Part shown: piece after piece, positions 15,176-23,651 of the stretch | Layout: each line of letters begins with the position of its first letter | Numbering within the stretch: the first letter of the stretch is position 1 | Assembly: GCA_964636625.1 (NCBI GenBank) | Contig: CAZWUL010000014.1 | Location: 1 to 24,895 of the forward strand | Length of the DNA stretch: 24,895 bases | Direction of reading: 5' to 3' | From: CAZWUL01 sp964636625 | GTDB lineage: Bacteria > Atribacterota > Phoenicimicrobiia > Phoenicimicrobiales > Stramentimicrobiaceae | The notes under the pieces: generated by a model | Told to the model about the DNA's origin: nothing | Database searches by the model: none | What the model saw: only the letters and a program-made list of their open reading frames with translations | Made by a program: the position numbers and the translations under genes

Positions 15176-15679
15176 TTGAAAAATAGAACAGGAAACTGGT
15201 TCTTTGATTTGTGTAATATTCTAGAAAAAATTACTTTATATATAACCATGGTTTTATGTAGTACTATGCTTATTATAGCCTGGCTTCATGTGATTAGACG
15301 ATATGTCTTTAATAATGCCTTAACTTGGTCTGAAGAATTTTTGAGATTTTCTTTAGTCTGGTTTGCCTTATTAAGCGCAAGTATTATACATAAGAGAAGG
15401 GGGCATTTGGGTATAGTTATTTTCAGAGCCAGAATGCCAAAAATAATTAAAAATCTGTGTGAAAGATTGATGCCATTTCTAGCTACTATTGCTACTACGC
15501 TTACTACAGTTTATGGGATAAACCTTGTAATGAGGGTTAGAGAGCAGCTAACAGCAGCATTAAGAATTTCAATGTCATTACCTTATGCCGCAATTCCAGT
15601 GGCCTTTTTCCTAATGACATTATATGGCATTAGCCATATAATAGAAGATTTTCAAGGAATACAAAGGAATACAAAATAA
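15176..15679 (+). CDS. dctQ: TRAP transporter small membrane subunit (DctQ family), second system
   Basis: The product has 167 residues with four predicted membrane helices. The family signature ALTWSEEFLRFSLVW is near residues 45-60, followed by HKRRGHLGIVIF. It starts with TTG, which is placed correctly after AGAGGTGAA; no ATG is available in the early frame. It follows the hairpin after dctP and completes the second transporter in the unusual order M-P-Q. Confidence 0.9.
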   Translation: MKNRTGNWFFDLCNILEKITLYITMVLCSTMLIIAWLHVIRRYVFNNALTWSEEFLRFSLVWFALLSASIIHKRRGHLGIVIFRARMPKIIKNLCERLMPFLATIATTLTTVYGINLVMRVREQLTAALRISMSLPYAAIPVAFFLMTLYGISHIIEDFQGIQRNTK

Positions 15680-15733
15680 TAATGACAATTCAAATGCAAA
15701 TTAGAAAATAACAAAATTAAATGGATATTATTT

Positions 15734-17035
15734 ATGAATTATAATATTTTTGAAAAAAAGAATGTTATAACTTTTGTGGATCAATATGAAAAAGTTATGA
15801 TAGATATAAAAAAGGACTATTTTGATGGATTATTAAGAATAAAAGAACCAGAAAAAATCAATTGGCCAGATGACTTTATAAACTCTATTAAAAATCCAAT
15901 TAACTCAAAACCATTGCACGAAATAGCTAGCGGGGCAAAAAAAATTGTAGTTATTATTTCAGATGCAACAAGAGGGGTCCCGACCAATTTAGTATTTCCA
16001 TTTGTAGTAGAAGAATTGGGCAAAGCTGGTATTGGATTAAACCAGATTAGTGTGGTAGTTGCCCTTGGCGTACACAGAAAAGCCACAGCAGATGAAATGA
16101 GGAATATGATTGGAGAAAAATATATCGATAAAATAGATATTTTTAACCATAATCCCTATGACAGAGAATATCTTGTTAACTTGGGTGAAACAAAATACGG
16201 AACACCTGTAGAGATAAATAAACTTGTTTTTAACGCTGATTTTAGAATAGCGATAGGAAAAGTTGAGCCACACGAATTTGCTGGATTTTCTGGTGGTAGA
16301 AAAACCATATTACCGGGAATATCAAGTGAGACTTCAATCAAGATTAATCATCGACCAGAAATGTTAATGAAAAGTGAATCTAGACCAGGAAGGTTGTATG
16401 ATAATGTCATTCATTTAGATATGTTAGAAGCAGCAAAATTATTGAAAATAGATTTTAATATAAACTTTGTATTAGATTCTGAAGGCAATACTATTGGTTT
16501 ATTTTCAGGAGATATTTTTGATGCTCATCAGGAAGCTGTCAGATTTTTAAAATCCTTTTGTGAAGTAAAGATAAAAAAAAATCCAGATATAATCATTACC
16601 ACACCAGGTTATCCACTCAATATTGATTTTTATCAATCAATTAAACCCTTAATTGCCTTAGAACCTGTTTGTACAAAGGATACTGTTATTATATTATACT
16701 CATCATGCCCTGAAGGGTTAAACTCGCCAGATATGCTTTGGCCGTTTCAAAATTCAACCAATATCAAGGAAGTAATTGACAAGTTGAAAAGAAACTATAA
16801 AATCCAGATGGATCACGCTTTATTACTAACAAAAATTATAAATAAAGGAATTCATTTAATAGTCTACGCGCCAAATGTAGATTCAGAATTATTAAAAATG
16901 ATGTACCTTGAACCAACAAGTGGATTGCAGCATGGTTTGAATGAAGCGTATAAGAAAATAAATAAAAAAGATGCTAGTGTTCTAATCTACCCTCAAGCAC
17001 AAAGAACATTACCAATATTCGATAAAAGATTATAA
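15734..17035 (+). CDS. LarA-family nickel-dependent 2-hydroxyacid racemase/epimerase
   Basis: LarA-type enzymes invert the hydroxyl-bearing carbon of 2-hydroxyacids with a nickel-pincer nucleotide (NPN) cofactor. In this 433-residue protein the counterparts of the Lactiplantibacillus LarA functional residues are all present: Asp77 and Arg80 (SDATR), His114 (ALGVHR), His180 (EPHEFAGFSGG), Lys190 (the cofactor-tethering lysine in GGRK) and His206 (NHR). Their spacing matches LarA residues 72, 75, 108, 174, 184 and 200. The TRAP transporter, glycerate kinase and dehydrogenase around it suggest a short-chain hydroxyacid such as L-/D-glycerate rather than lactate (inference). Cofactor genes larB, larC and larE are absent here and must lie elsewhere. 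The ATG has only a weak ribosome site, so the start is less certain than for its neighbours. Confidence 0.88.
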   Translation: MNYNIFEKKNVITFVDQYEKVMIDIKKDYFDGLLRIKEPEKINWPDDFINSIKNPINSKPLHEIASGAKKIVVIISDATRGVPTNLVFPFVVEELGKAGIGLNQISVVVALGVHRKATADEMRNMIGEKYIDKIDIFNHNPYDREYLVNLGETKYGTPVEINKLVFNADFRIAIGKVEPHEFAGFSGGRKTILPGISSETSIKINHRPEMLMKSESRPGRLYDNVIHLDMLEAAKLLKIDFNINFVLDSEGNTIGLFSGDIFDAHQEAVRFLKSFCEVKIKKNPDIIITTPGYPLNIDFYQSIKPLIALEPVCTKDTVIILYSSCPEGLNSPDMLWPFQNSTNIKEVIDKLKRNYKIQMDHALLLTKIINKGIHLIVYAPNVDSELLKMMYLEPTSGLQHGLNEAYKKINKKDASVLIYPQAQRTLPIFDKRL

Positions 17036-17121
17036 TTTTTTTAAAATGATTATTTATTAATGTTTTTATATAATTTAATTTTAGTTTCAAAAATATTTAT
17101 AAAAATTTAAGGAGAAAAAAA

Positions 17122-18396
17122 ATGTCAAAATACAAAATAAGTGAAGTTAAAGCTTTTGAAATATTAGATTGTCGGTGGACTCCAACAATACGTGCTGAAG
17201 TAACTGTCAATGATGATACAAAAGGACAGGCAGATACACCTGCTGGACGGTCTACTGGCTCAAATGAAGCAAAGGAATTACGAGATGGTGGAAAAAGATA
17301 TGATGGACTGGGTGTAGAAAAAGCTATAAAAAATATTAATGAAATCATCGCTCCAGAATTAGTAGGAATGGATGTAACTGAACAGAGAAAAATAGATCAT
17401 AAAATGATAGAATTAGATGGAACAAAAAATAAAGAAAAATTAGGAGGGAATGCCATTATTGCTGTGTCCCTAGCTTGTGCCCGTGCAGCAGCCGCTACGA
17501 CAGACCTACCGCTTTATCGGTATATTAATCCTAATGCCCATATTCTACCGGTTCCACTATTAAATTTAATAAATGGCGGACGATTAACTTCTAACGACCT
17601 TGATATTCAGGAGGTTTGTATTTTCCCAATAGGGGCAAAATCTTTTAAGGAAGCTATGGAAATAGGATACGCAGTTAATGAAAAATTAAGACCTATAATT
17701 ATAGATAATTATGGGAAAATTGCCGCAAACGTAGGAGATGAGGGGGGATTTGCCCCTCCAATCGTTAAGGTAAGAGAAGCTATGAATCACCTGGTTCAAG
17801 CAGTGCAGCAATCTGGTTTTGAAAGCAAAATTGTTTATGGATTCGACTGTGCGGCCACTCATTTCTATAATCCAAAAACAAAAAAATATTTATTAGAAGG
17901 TGAAGAAATGAGTAGTGAAGAACTTTTAGATTATTATAGACAACTGATAAAAGAATATCCTATTGCCACCATGGAAGATCCTTTTAGTGAAGATGATATT
18001 GAGGGCTTTGTTAAAGCAACCAAGCAACTTGGCATTCAGATTATTGGTGATGATTTCTTCTGCACTAATCCTGAATTAATTAAAAGTAGAGCAAAATTGG
18101 GTGGAGCAAATGCTCTTTTATGGAAATTCAATCAAGTAGGAACATTATCTGAAGCATTAGATGCAGCTAGTATTGCTTATCGTAATAAATTTGGAATAAT
18201 GGTTTCTGAAAGATCTGGTGAAACAGAAGATCCTATCCTGGCTGATTTTACCGTAGCTTTGAATGCAGGGCAGATAAAGACTGGAGCAGGTGTAAGAAGT
18301 GAAAGGACTTCAAAATACAATCGTTTACTAAAAATTGAACAAGAATTAGATAATACTGCAAGATATGCCGGACAAGATTATTGTATGCCAATATAA
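17122..18396 (+). CDS. Divergent enolase paralogue with altered active site
   Basis: At 424 residues this aligns along its length with enolase (2-phosphoglycerate to phosphoenolpyruvate). Against yeast enolase it keeps the metal ligands (Asp242, Glu285, Asp310), the catalytic Glu207 (GDEGGFAP) and Lys335, Glu164 (DIQE), Arg364/Ser365, Lys386 and Ser44 of loop 1. Three conserved sites differ: the histidine of the GGxHA loop (His159) is Leu155, the histidine of SHRSGE (His373) is Glu363 (SERSGE), and the Ala of SGASTG is Arg43 (AGRSTG). The start of the substrate region is CRWTPT instead of SRGNPT. The metal and proton-abstraction machinery is intact but the substrate pocket has changed, so it may act on a different 2-phospho- or 2-hydroxyacid. 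ATG follows AAGGAG. It lies between the racemase and glycerate kinase genes. Confidence 0.85.
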   Translation: MSKYKISEVKAFEILDCRWTPTIRAEVTVNDDTKGQADTPAGRSTGSNEAKELRDGGKRYDGLGVEKAIKNINEIIAPELVGMDVTEQRKIDHKMIELDGTKNKEKLGGNAIIAVSLACARAAAATTDLPLYRYINPNAHILPVPLLNLINGGRLTSNDLDIQEVCIFPIGAKSFKEAMEIGYAVNEKLRPIIIDNYGKIAANVGDEGGFAPPIVKVREAMNHLVQAVQQSGFESKIVYGFDCAATHFYNPKTKKYLLEGEEMSSEELLDYYRQLIKEYPIATMEDPFSEDDIEGFVKATKQLGIQIIGDDFFCTNPELIKSRAKLGGANALLWKFNQVGTLSEALDAASIAYRNKFGIMVSERSGETEDPILADFTVALNAGQIKTGAGVRSERTSKYNRLLKIEQELDNTARYAGQDYCMPI

Positions 18397-18449
18397 TGTA
18401 AAAATAAAAAATATTTACCAATATAGAAAAAAATTCCTGGAGGTATTTA

Positions 18450-19811
18450 TTGAAATATATTAAAAACAAAGAACAATTATTATCGCATGGTAATCATAAA
18501 TTAAGAGAAATAGCCATAGGAATAGTTGAACATGCATTAGCAAAGGCAGATCCATATGTAGCAACAAATAAATTAGTAAAATTGGAAAACAATATTTTAT
18601 ATGTTGGCAAACAAACATTTAATTTATCGAATGTTGGCAAAATATATGTTATCGGGGCTGGCAAGGCAACTTACCCCATAGCAAAAGCCTTAGAGGAAAT
18701 TTTGTTAAATAAAATTTATGATGGAGCAATAATATGTAAATATGGCCAAGAAGGTCAATTAAAACGCATAAGAGTGTATCATGCCAGCCATCCTTTCCCT
18801 GATGAAAATGGGTTTTCAGCAGCAAAAGAAGTTTTAAAATTGGCAAATAATACTAAGGAAAACGATCTTATTTTTTCCTGTATAACAGGTGGAAGTTCGG
18901 CACTAATGCCCTATCCTGCAAATAACATTTCTCTTGAGGATAAGCATCTAGTGAATAAGCTATTGCTTACCTGTGGAGCAAATATAATTGAAATAAATTC
19001 TGTCCGGAAACATTTAAGTCAGATTAAGGGGGGACGGTTAGCAAAAAATATACATCCAAAAGCTCATTTGATTAACTTAACCGTATCTGATGTGATTGGA
19101 GATCCTCTTGATTATATTACTGGGCCAACTGTTCCAGATACCTCAACTTTTGACGATGCAAGAAAAGTTATTTCAAAGTATAAACTTTGGGATAAATTAC
19201 CTGAATCCGCAATTTTTTATTTAAAAAAAGGGAATCAGGAAAATGAATCCCCAAAACCAGATGATTTAAAAAATCATCACATTGATACTTATGTCATTGT
19301 TCCAGGAGATTCAGCCTGTATGGGTGCTGAAGAAAAGGCAAAACAACTAAAATTGAATACCATGATTCTTTCTACAATGTTTGAAGGAGAAAGCGCAGAA
19401 TTAGGCAGGACTTTTATTTCTATTGGCAAAGAAATTTATTTGAATAATAGACCAATTAATCGTCCTTGTGCTATTATTGCTGGAGGGGAAACAACTATAA
19501 AATTGGGAAATAATTATGGCTTAGGTGGACCTAACCAAGAATTTGCAATGAGTTCTTTGCTTTATATGAAAAATATTAATAATATGTTGGTTTTAGGCCT
19601 TGATACTGATGGAACAGATGGGCCTACAGATATTGCCGGGGCAATGGTTGATAGCCAATCAATTATTGAAGCAGAAAAACATGGTATTTCAATTCAGGAA
19701 GAACTCTCAAAACATAATGAGACAGAAATCTTGCTAAAAATTAATGATGCGATTTTAACCGGAGCTACCGGAACAAATGTAAATGATCTTAAGATATTAG
19801 TCATCCTATAG
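18450..19811 (+). CDS. Glycerate 2-kinase, MOFRL/DUF4147 family
   Basis: Members phosphorylate D-glycerate to 2-phosphoglycerate with ATP. The 453-residue protein has the N-terminal DUF4147 domain (VIGAGKATYPIAKALE near residue 68; CITGGSSALMPYP near 144; SVRKHLSQIKGGRLA near 184, including the family's conserved lysine) and the C-terminal MOFRL domain (GLGGPNQEFAMSSLL near 352, LDTDGTDGPTDIAGAMVD near 375 and TGATGTNVNDL at the end). It starts with TTG behind GGAGGT. Its expected product is the normal substrate of enolase, and the neighbouring gene is an enolase paralogue, which strongly suggests consecutive steps. The phosphorylated substrate could still be another 2-hydroxyacid. The gene symbol is left blank because gckA, garK-like and ttuD names are used inconsistently. 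Confidence 0.88.
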   Translation: MKYIKNKEQLLSHGNHKLREIAIGIVEHALAKADPYVATNKLVKLENNILYVGKQTFNLSNVGKIYVIGAGKATYPIAKALEEILLNKIYDGAIICKYGQEGQLKRIRVYHASHPFPDENGFSAAKEVLKLANNTKENDLIFSCITGGSSALMPYPANNISLEDKHLVNKLLLTCGANIIEINSVRKHLSQIKGGRLAKNIHPKAHLINLTVSDVIGDPLDYITGPTVPDTSTFDDARKVISKYKLWDKLPESAIFYLKKGNQENESPKPDDLKNHHIDTYVIVPGDSACMGAEEKAKQLKLNTMILSTMFEGESAELGRTFISIGKEIYLNNRPINRPCAIIAGGETTIKLGNNYGLGGPNQEFAMSSLLYMKNINNMLVLGLDTDGTDGPTDIAGAMVDSQSIIEAEKHGISIQEELSKHNETEILLKINDAILTGATGTNVNDLKILVIL

Positions 19812-19871
19812 TACTATAATAATTATTTGAATTATATGAAAAATTATCTTACATAATTATCGGAGAAAGAC

Positions 19872-20522
19872 ATGTTTGAGGTAAAGAGAAAAGTAGTAAT
19901 AGCACAGGAAGTTGCCCAGGATATAAAAAATGCTATTAAAAAAAAGATAATTAAACCCGGAGAAAAATTAAACGAAACACAGATTGCCAGATCTATGGGT
20001 ATTAGCAGATCACCAGTCAGAGACGCCTTGCAACAGTTAGGGAAAGAGGGGGTTGTTGTTAACATTCCCTATAAAGGCACTTTTGTAAATATTTTAGGTG
20101 TTAAAGATATTGAAGATATGTATGAATTAAGAGCTGTTTTAGAATCGTATGCATTAGAAAAAGTTATTAGTACAAATAATAAAAAGTTTATTAAAATACT
20201 AAGATTAATTGTTGATGAAATCGAAGAAGCAATATCGCAAAAAAAATTTGAAATACTATCCAAGAAAGATGTTGAATTTCACAGAAAAATATGCCATTTT
20301 ACAAATAATAAAAAGTTAATAGAAATATGGGAAGGTTTTCAGACACAATTTGAGATATTAATAACTTTAGAGAGTAGCTTTTATGAGCGAATACAATTAT
20401 TGGCTGATGAACATGAGGAATTGCTATTTTTAATAAAAAAAGGAAAAATTAAAGAAGCTCAAGAGAAAGATAGAGCTCACATTATTCAAGCCCTGGAGTT
20501 TTTAAAAAAAAGCATGAAATGA
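19872..20522 (+). CDS. GntR-family transcriptional regulator with FCD (FadR-type) ligand domain
   Basis: This 216-residue protein has an N-terminal winged helix-turn-helix (residues 8-70, with KPGEKLNETQIARSMGISRSPVRDALQQL as the GntR core, then GTFV) and an all-helical FCD domain (80-210). The FCD region has His/Asp residues suited to metal and acid binding (DVEFHRK near 136, DEHEELL near 178, DRAHI near 200). FCD regulators commonly sense organic acids and control the adjacent catabolic operon, so it likely regulates this cluster in response to the transported hydroxyacid or a product (inference). ATG follows CGGAGA. I could not identify a convincing GntR operator; the CGGTCCA repeat at 12409 is one candidate. 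Confidence 0.88.
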   Translation: MFEVKRKVVIAQEVAQDIKNAIKKKIIKPGEKLNETQIARSMGISRSPVRDALQQLGKEGVVVNIPYKGTFVNILGVKDIEDMYELRAVLESYALEKVISTNNKKFIKILRLIVDEIEEAISQKKFEILSKKDVEFHRKICHFTNNKKLIEIWEGFQTQFEILITLESSFYERIQLLADEHEELLFLIKKGKIKEAQEKDRAHIIQALEFLKKSMK

Positions 20523-20580
20523 TAATATTATTATTCAAATGTGGCTGTGGCCAATATTTTGTTTAGAGGAGAAGAAAAAA

Positions 20581-21534
20581 ATTTATAAAGTATTAATAAC
20601 TAGAAAAATACCGGAAAATGGATTAAAAAAATTAAAGGAAATAAGTGAGATTTATCTACCTGAAGCAGGAAAAGAAACTTTTAGTCGGGAAGAATTATTA
20701 AAATATGCGCCCACATTGGATGCCATTATTCCTGTAGCTGGTGATAGAATTGATGCCAAATTTATTAATTTAGCCAAAAACTTGAAGATAATAAGTGCAT
20801 ATAGTGTAGGATATGACAATATTGATATAAAGAAAGCTGCTGAACATAACATACCAGTAACTAATTTGCCAGATGCAGTAACTGAAAGCACAGCTGAATT
20901 GACTTTTTTAATTATGCTTGCAGTTAGCAGACGTTTAATTGAATGTGATAACTATGTTAGATATTATAATGATCAAAATTGGCATCCATTCCTATTTACC
21001 GGAAATGAATTATATGGTAAAAAATTAGGAATAATCGGTATGGGTAGGATAGGGAAATCTGTAGCTAGAAGAGCAATTGCTTCTGGAATGGAAATCTATT
21101 ATTATGATAATGATAGATTATATGATATAGAATTTGAAGCAAGTTTAGTACCATTTAAAAAGTTAATATCATCTGTTGATTACATCTCTTTGCATGTGCC
21201 TTATACAAAAAAAACACATCATATGATTGGAGAATTTGAGTTTAATTTAATGAAAAAAAATACCTATTTTGTGAATGCCTCGAGAGGGGCGATTGTAGAT
21301 CAGAAAGCCTTGATCAGGGCTTTGCAGGAAAAACATATTAAAGGAGCTGCTCTAGAAGTTTATGAAACAGAACCACAGGTCCCTGAAGAATTAACAAGGT
21401 TAAGAAATGTGGTGCTTACTCCACATGTTGGTACCAACACAGTTGAAACAAATCTTAAAATGGCAATAGAAGCTTCAAACAATATTATTCAAATCTTTAA
21501 TGGTAAGAAACCCACAAAAATAGTAAATCTCTAA
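20581..21534 (+). CDS. D-isomer-specific 2-hydroxyacid dehydrogenase (glyoxylate/hydroxypyruvate reductase-like)
   Basis: This NAD(P)-dependent enzyme interconverts a 2-oxoacid and a D-2-hydroxyacid; the family includes D-glycerate dehydrogenase. Counting from Ile at 20581 (317 residues), the dinucleotide motif GMGRIG is at 153-158 and the catalytic triad is Arg235 (NASRG), Glu264 (ETEP) and His282 (TPHVG). Hydroxypyruvate/D-glycerate would fit the adjacent glycerate kinase (inference). The start is odd: AGAGGAG (20566-20572) has no ATG, GTG or TTG after it, but an in-frame ATT at 20581 sits 9 nt away, and the protein from there (IYKVLITRKIPE) matches the normal family N-terminus. An in-frame ATG at 20539 would add 14 residues (MWLWPIFCLEEKKK) and has no ribosome site. 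Initiation at ATT or a sequence error is possible. Confidence 0.85.
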   Translation: MYKVLITRKIPENGLKKLKEISEIYLPEAGKETFSREELLKYAPTLDAIIPVAGDRIDAKFINLAKNLKIISAYSVGYDNIDIKKAAEHNIPVTNLPDAVTESTAELTFLIMLAVSRRLIECDNYVRYYNDQNWHPFLFTGNELYGKKLGIIGMGRIGKSVARRAIASGMEIYYYDNDRLYDIEFEASLVPFKKLISSVDYISLHVPYTKKTHHMIGEFEFNLMKKNTYFVNASRGAIVDQKALIRALQEKHIKGAALEVYETEPQVPEELTRLRNVVLTPHVGTNTVETNLKMAIEASNNIIQIFNGKKPTKIVNL

Positions 21535-21738
21535 TTGTAATAATTTACCTAATCGGAAAATTTCTTTTTATATTCTGCTTATATCTTAACAAGTGAAAAA
21601 TTTTTTGTAAAATTTTATTAGGAAAATATATACTAATAGCATATAATAAGGGTGTCCAAAAGTAATTTGATAATTTAAAAAGTATAAAAACTTTAATTTT
21701 AAACAAAGAAATACCTATAGTATCAGGAAATAATATCA

Positions 21739-21956
21739 ATGAATAAAAAAATTAAAGGTTTTGTATTTTTTGTCCTGGTTTTTACAATTTTATTTTTTAT
21801 AAATCCCTTTCCTTGTTTTGCACAAATAAATCAACTCAAAACAGGAGAAAGGGTTTTCTTATTTATAGTGAATTTTCAGATTTTGTCCTTGAACAGGGAG
21901 CTAAAGAGGATTTGGATATAATTCGTCCCGGGGAGCCTTTAGAAGTAAAAAAATAA
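21739..21956 (+). pseudogene. Broken gene for a small secreted protein
   Basis: An ATG at 21739 opens a signal peptide (MNKK, a strongly hydrophobic stretch, then PCFAQ). The frame is lost near 21855: the initial frame stops at about 21921, while the +1 frame continues sensibly (IYSEFSDFVLEQGAKEDLD, IIRPGEPLEVKK) to a TAA at 21954-21956. A single indel in a short exported protein gene explains this. I do not recognise the family. It is immediately followed by the remains of an ABC ATPase gene in a different frame. Confidence 0.5.
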
Positions 21957-21958
21957 CC

Positions 21959-22517
21959 AGTTATCATCCTGAAAATGTTGGCTTTTATGAAGAACTAATG
22001 GCCTTAGAGAATTTAACATATATTACACGTTTGAATCATATTCCAGAGGAAGAAGCCCAGAAAAGAATTAATGAAGTATTATCTCTGGTTGGGTTAACGG
22101 ATGTAAAGAATAGATAAGTAGGCAAATATTCCAAGGGTATGAAACAAAGGCTTGTATTGGCTTCAGTTTTTGTAAAAAAAATGTTAGCTATTTTGAATGA
22201 ACCGATTACCGGTATTGACCCACAAGGAGTTGAATAAATTTTAAGGCTTATCGAGAAAATAAATAAAGAAGAAAATATGTAAAAAGATTGGAATATTTTC
22301 TAAAGGCAAAATGGTTGTCTTAGGTTCACTGGAAGATATCAGCAGAATATTAATACCTGAAAAAAGCAATCGACTAGAAATTAATTATCAGGAAGGGTTG
22401 GATACTACTCAATTAGTTAAAAATATACAAAAATTGGAAGGTATTTCTAAAGTTGAGAAAAGGCTTGAAGAAATCTCGCTGGGAAAAATATATACCAAAT
22501 ACTTTCAGGAGGGTTAA
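21959..22517 (+). pseudogene. ABC transporter ATP-binding subunit, decayed
   Basis: Joined across frames, this is the C-terminal two thirds of an ABC ATPase: NVGFYEELMALENL, the signature-like YSKGMKQRLVLASV, the Walker B/D-loop region AILNEPITGIDPQG (the catalytic DEP is NEP), then IFSKGKMVVLGSLEDI and a short accessory tail. Walker A is missing. In-frame stops occur after DVKNR (about 22115), after PQGVE (about 22235) and near 22279; a deletion and frameshift there remove the H-loop segment. The layout (VGFYEELTALENL, KGMKQRL) is that of ABC-2 type export ATPases. The protein cannot be functional. The frame recovered at 22311-22517 is its tail, not a separate gene. Confidence 0.8.
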
Positions 22518-22611
22518 TAGTAATGTCCAGGTTGAGTTTGGGAAAAATACTGAATTGCAGGATAATTCTTTAAGAAAGAATAGAAAGGTTTGAATAAGTA
22601 ATTTTAGAATA

Positions 22612-23292
22612 TTATCTCTTCAATTCTTCATTTTGTATTTTTGAAAAAACGCAACCACAATAATTTTGTCGGTATAAACCGAATTGTTTAGATAAAATGA
22701 TAGAATGCTTAAAGCCATCTCTTTTTTTAAAATCGCTGAACAGATAATGTAGGTGGTATTTGTTTGCAATTTCATTGCCAATTTGATTTATGGCTACTGC
22801 ATTTTTGTGAGGGCTAATAGTAAGTGTGGTAGTAAAATAAGGTATTTTTAATTCTTGAGCTTTTTTGGCAGTTTTTTCCAGACGTACATTAAAACATTTT
22901 AAGCATCTTTTACCTCCTTCAGGTTCATTTTCTAATCCCTTTACTTTTTCAAAAAATATTTTTGGCTCATACTTACCCTCTATGAAGCTTACCTTGTTTT
23001 CTACTGGAAGTAGCTCAATTAATTTTTTCTGGTCATTTATTCTTCTGCGGTATTCTTCTTCAGGATGAATATTAGGATTATAGAAAAATACGGTTATTGA
23101 AAAATATTGTGAAAGGTATTCTATCACATATGTACTGCAGGGTGCGCAACAACTATGAAGAAAAAGTTTGGGTATATATCCTCTTCTGGTTATAATATCT
23201 ATTTCTCTATCTAACCATTTTTGAAAACCCATAATCATGATATTTTTTTTAAATGGTACTATAATATCCCGTTTTTTTATACTATTTAACAT
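22612..23292 (-). CDS. queH: Epoxyqueuosine reductase QueH
   Basis: QueH (formerly DUF208) reduces epoxyqueuosine to queuosine in tRNA, replacing the cobalamin-dependent QueG in many anaerobes. The 226-residue protein has its characteristic cysteines: LHSCCAPC (Cys48, Cys49, Cys52), KRCLKC (Cys130, Cys133) and YCGC (Cys212, Cys214), plus FFYNPNIHPEEEY (69-81) and TTLTISPHKN (155-164). The Fe-S and redox cysteines are all present. The start at 23292 gives about 20 residues before the conserved core; internal ATGs at 23238 and 23232 are alternatives, and none has a strong ribosome site. No other queuosine genes are in the window. Confidence 0.88.
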   Translation of the reverse strand: MLNSIKKRDIIVPFKKNIMIMGFQKWLDREIDIITRRGYIPKLFLHSCCAPCSTYVIEYLSQYFSITVFFYNPNIHPEEEYRRRINDQKKLIELLPVENKVSFIEGKYEPKIFFEKVKGLENEPEGGKRCLKCFNVRLEKTAKKAQELKIPYFTTTLTISPHKNAVAINQIGNEIANKYHLHYLFSDFKKRDGFKHSIILSKQFGLYRQNYCGCVFSKIQNEELKR

Positions 23293-23651
23293 TTTTATTT
23301 ACATCTTTTTTCTATATTTAACAATAGTATCATATCATAATAAATCTCATATTTTCCATATCCCCAGAGACTTAAAATATCCTGAAGGGTGTTACCTCCC
23401 CTCATTGAAAAATATTTGAAGTAATTTCACTCCAGAGTGAGTAATTTTTAAATCCAAGAAAAGTTGATATTAATCAGAGTTTAGATTGGAAGAAGAAATC
23501 AATGTCCTGAAATATCATTTATAGCGAACAGGTTAGTTAAGTGATGAATAAAAAATATAAAAAAATAAGTATTAATATTATTATTGTTATTCTTTTTCAC
23601 ATTATAACAGGATAGTGCTGACATTGTGGAGATCTACGGATGCTGGTAAGT
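23293..23651. other. Intergenic region without recognisable gene
   Basis: Between queH (which runs leftward) and the methyltransferase promoter I see no convincing coding frame, RNA gene or strong hairpin. A short inverted repeat (TCACTCCAGAGTGA, near 23430) and T-rich stretches are present. The sequence may be decayed coding DNA but nothing is identifiable. Confidence 0.5.

Noticed and set aside
22311..22517. A stand-alone 68-codon gene
   Set aside because: Its sequence continues the C-terminal tail of the broken ABC ATPase upstream, and it has no ribosome site of its own.
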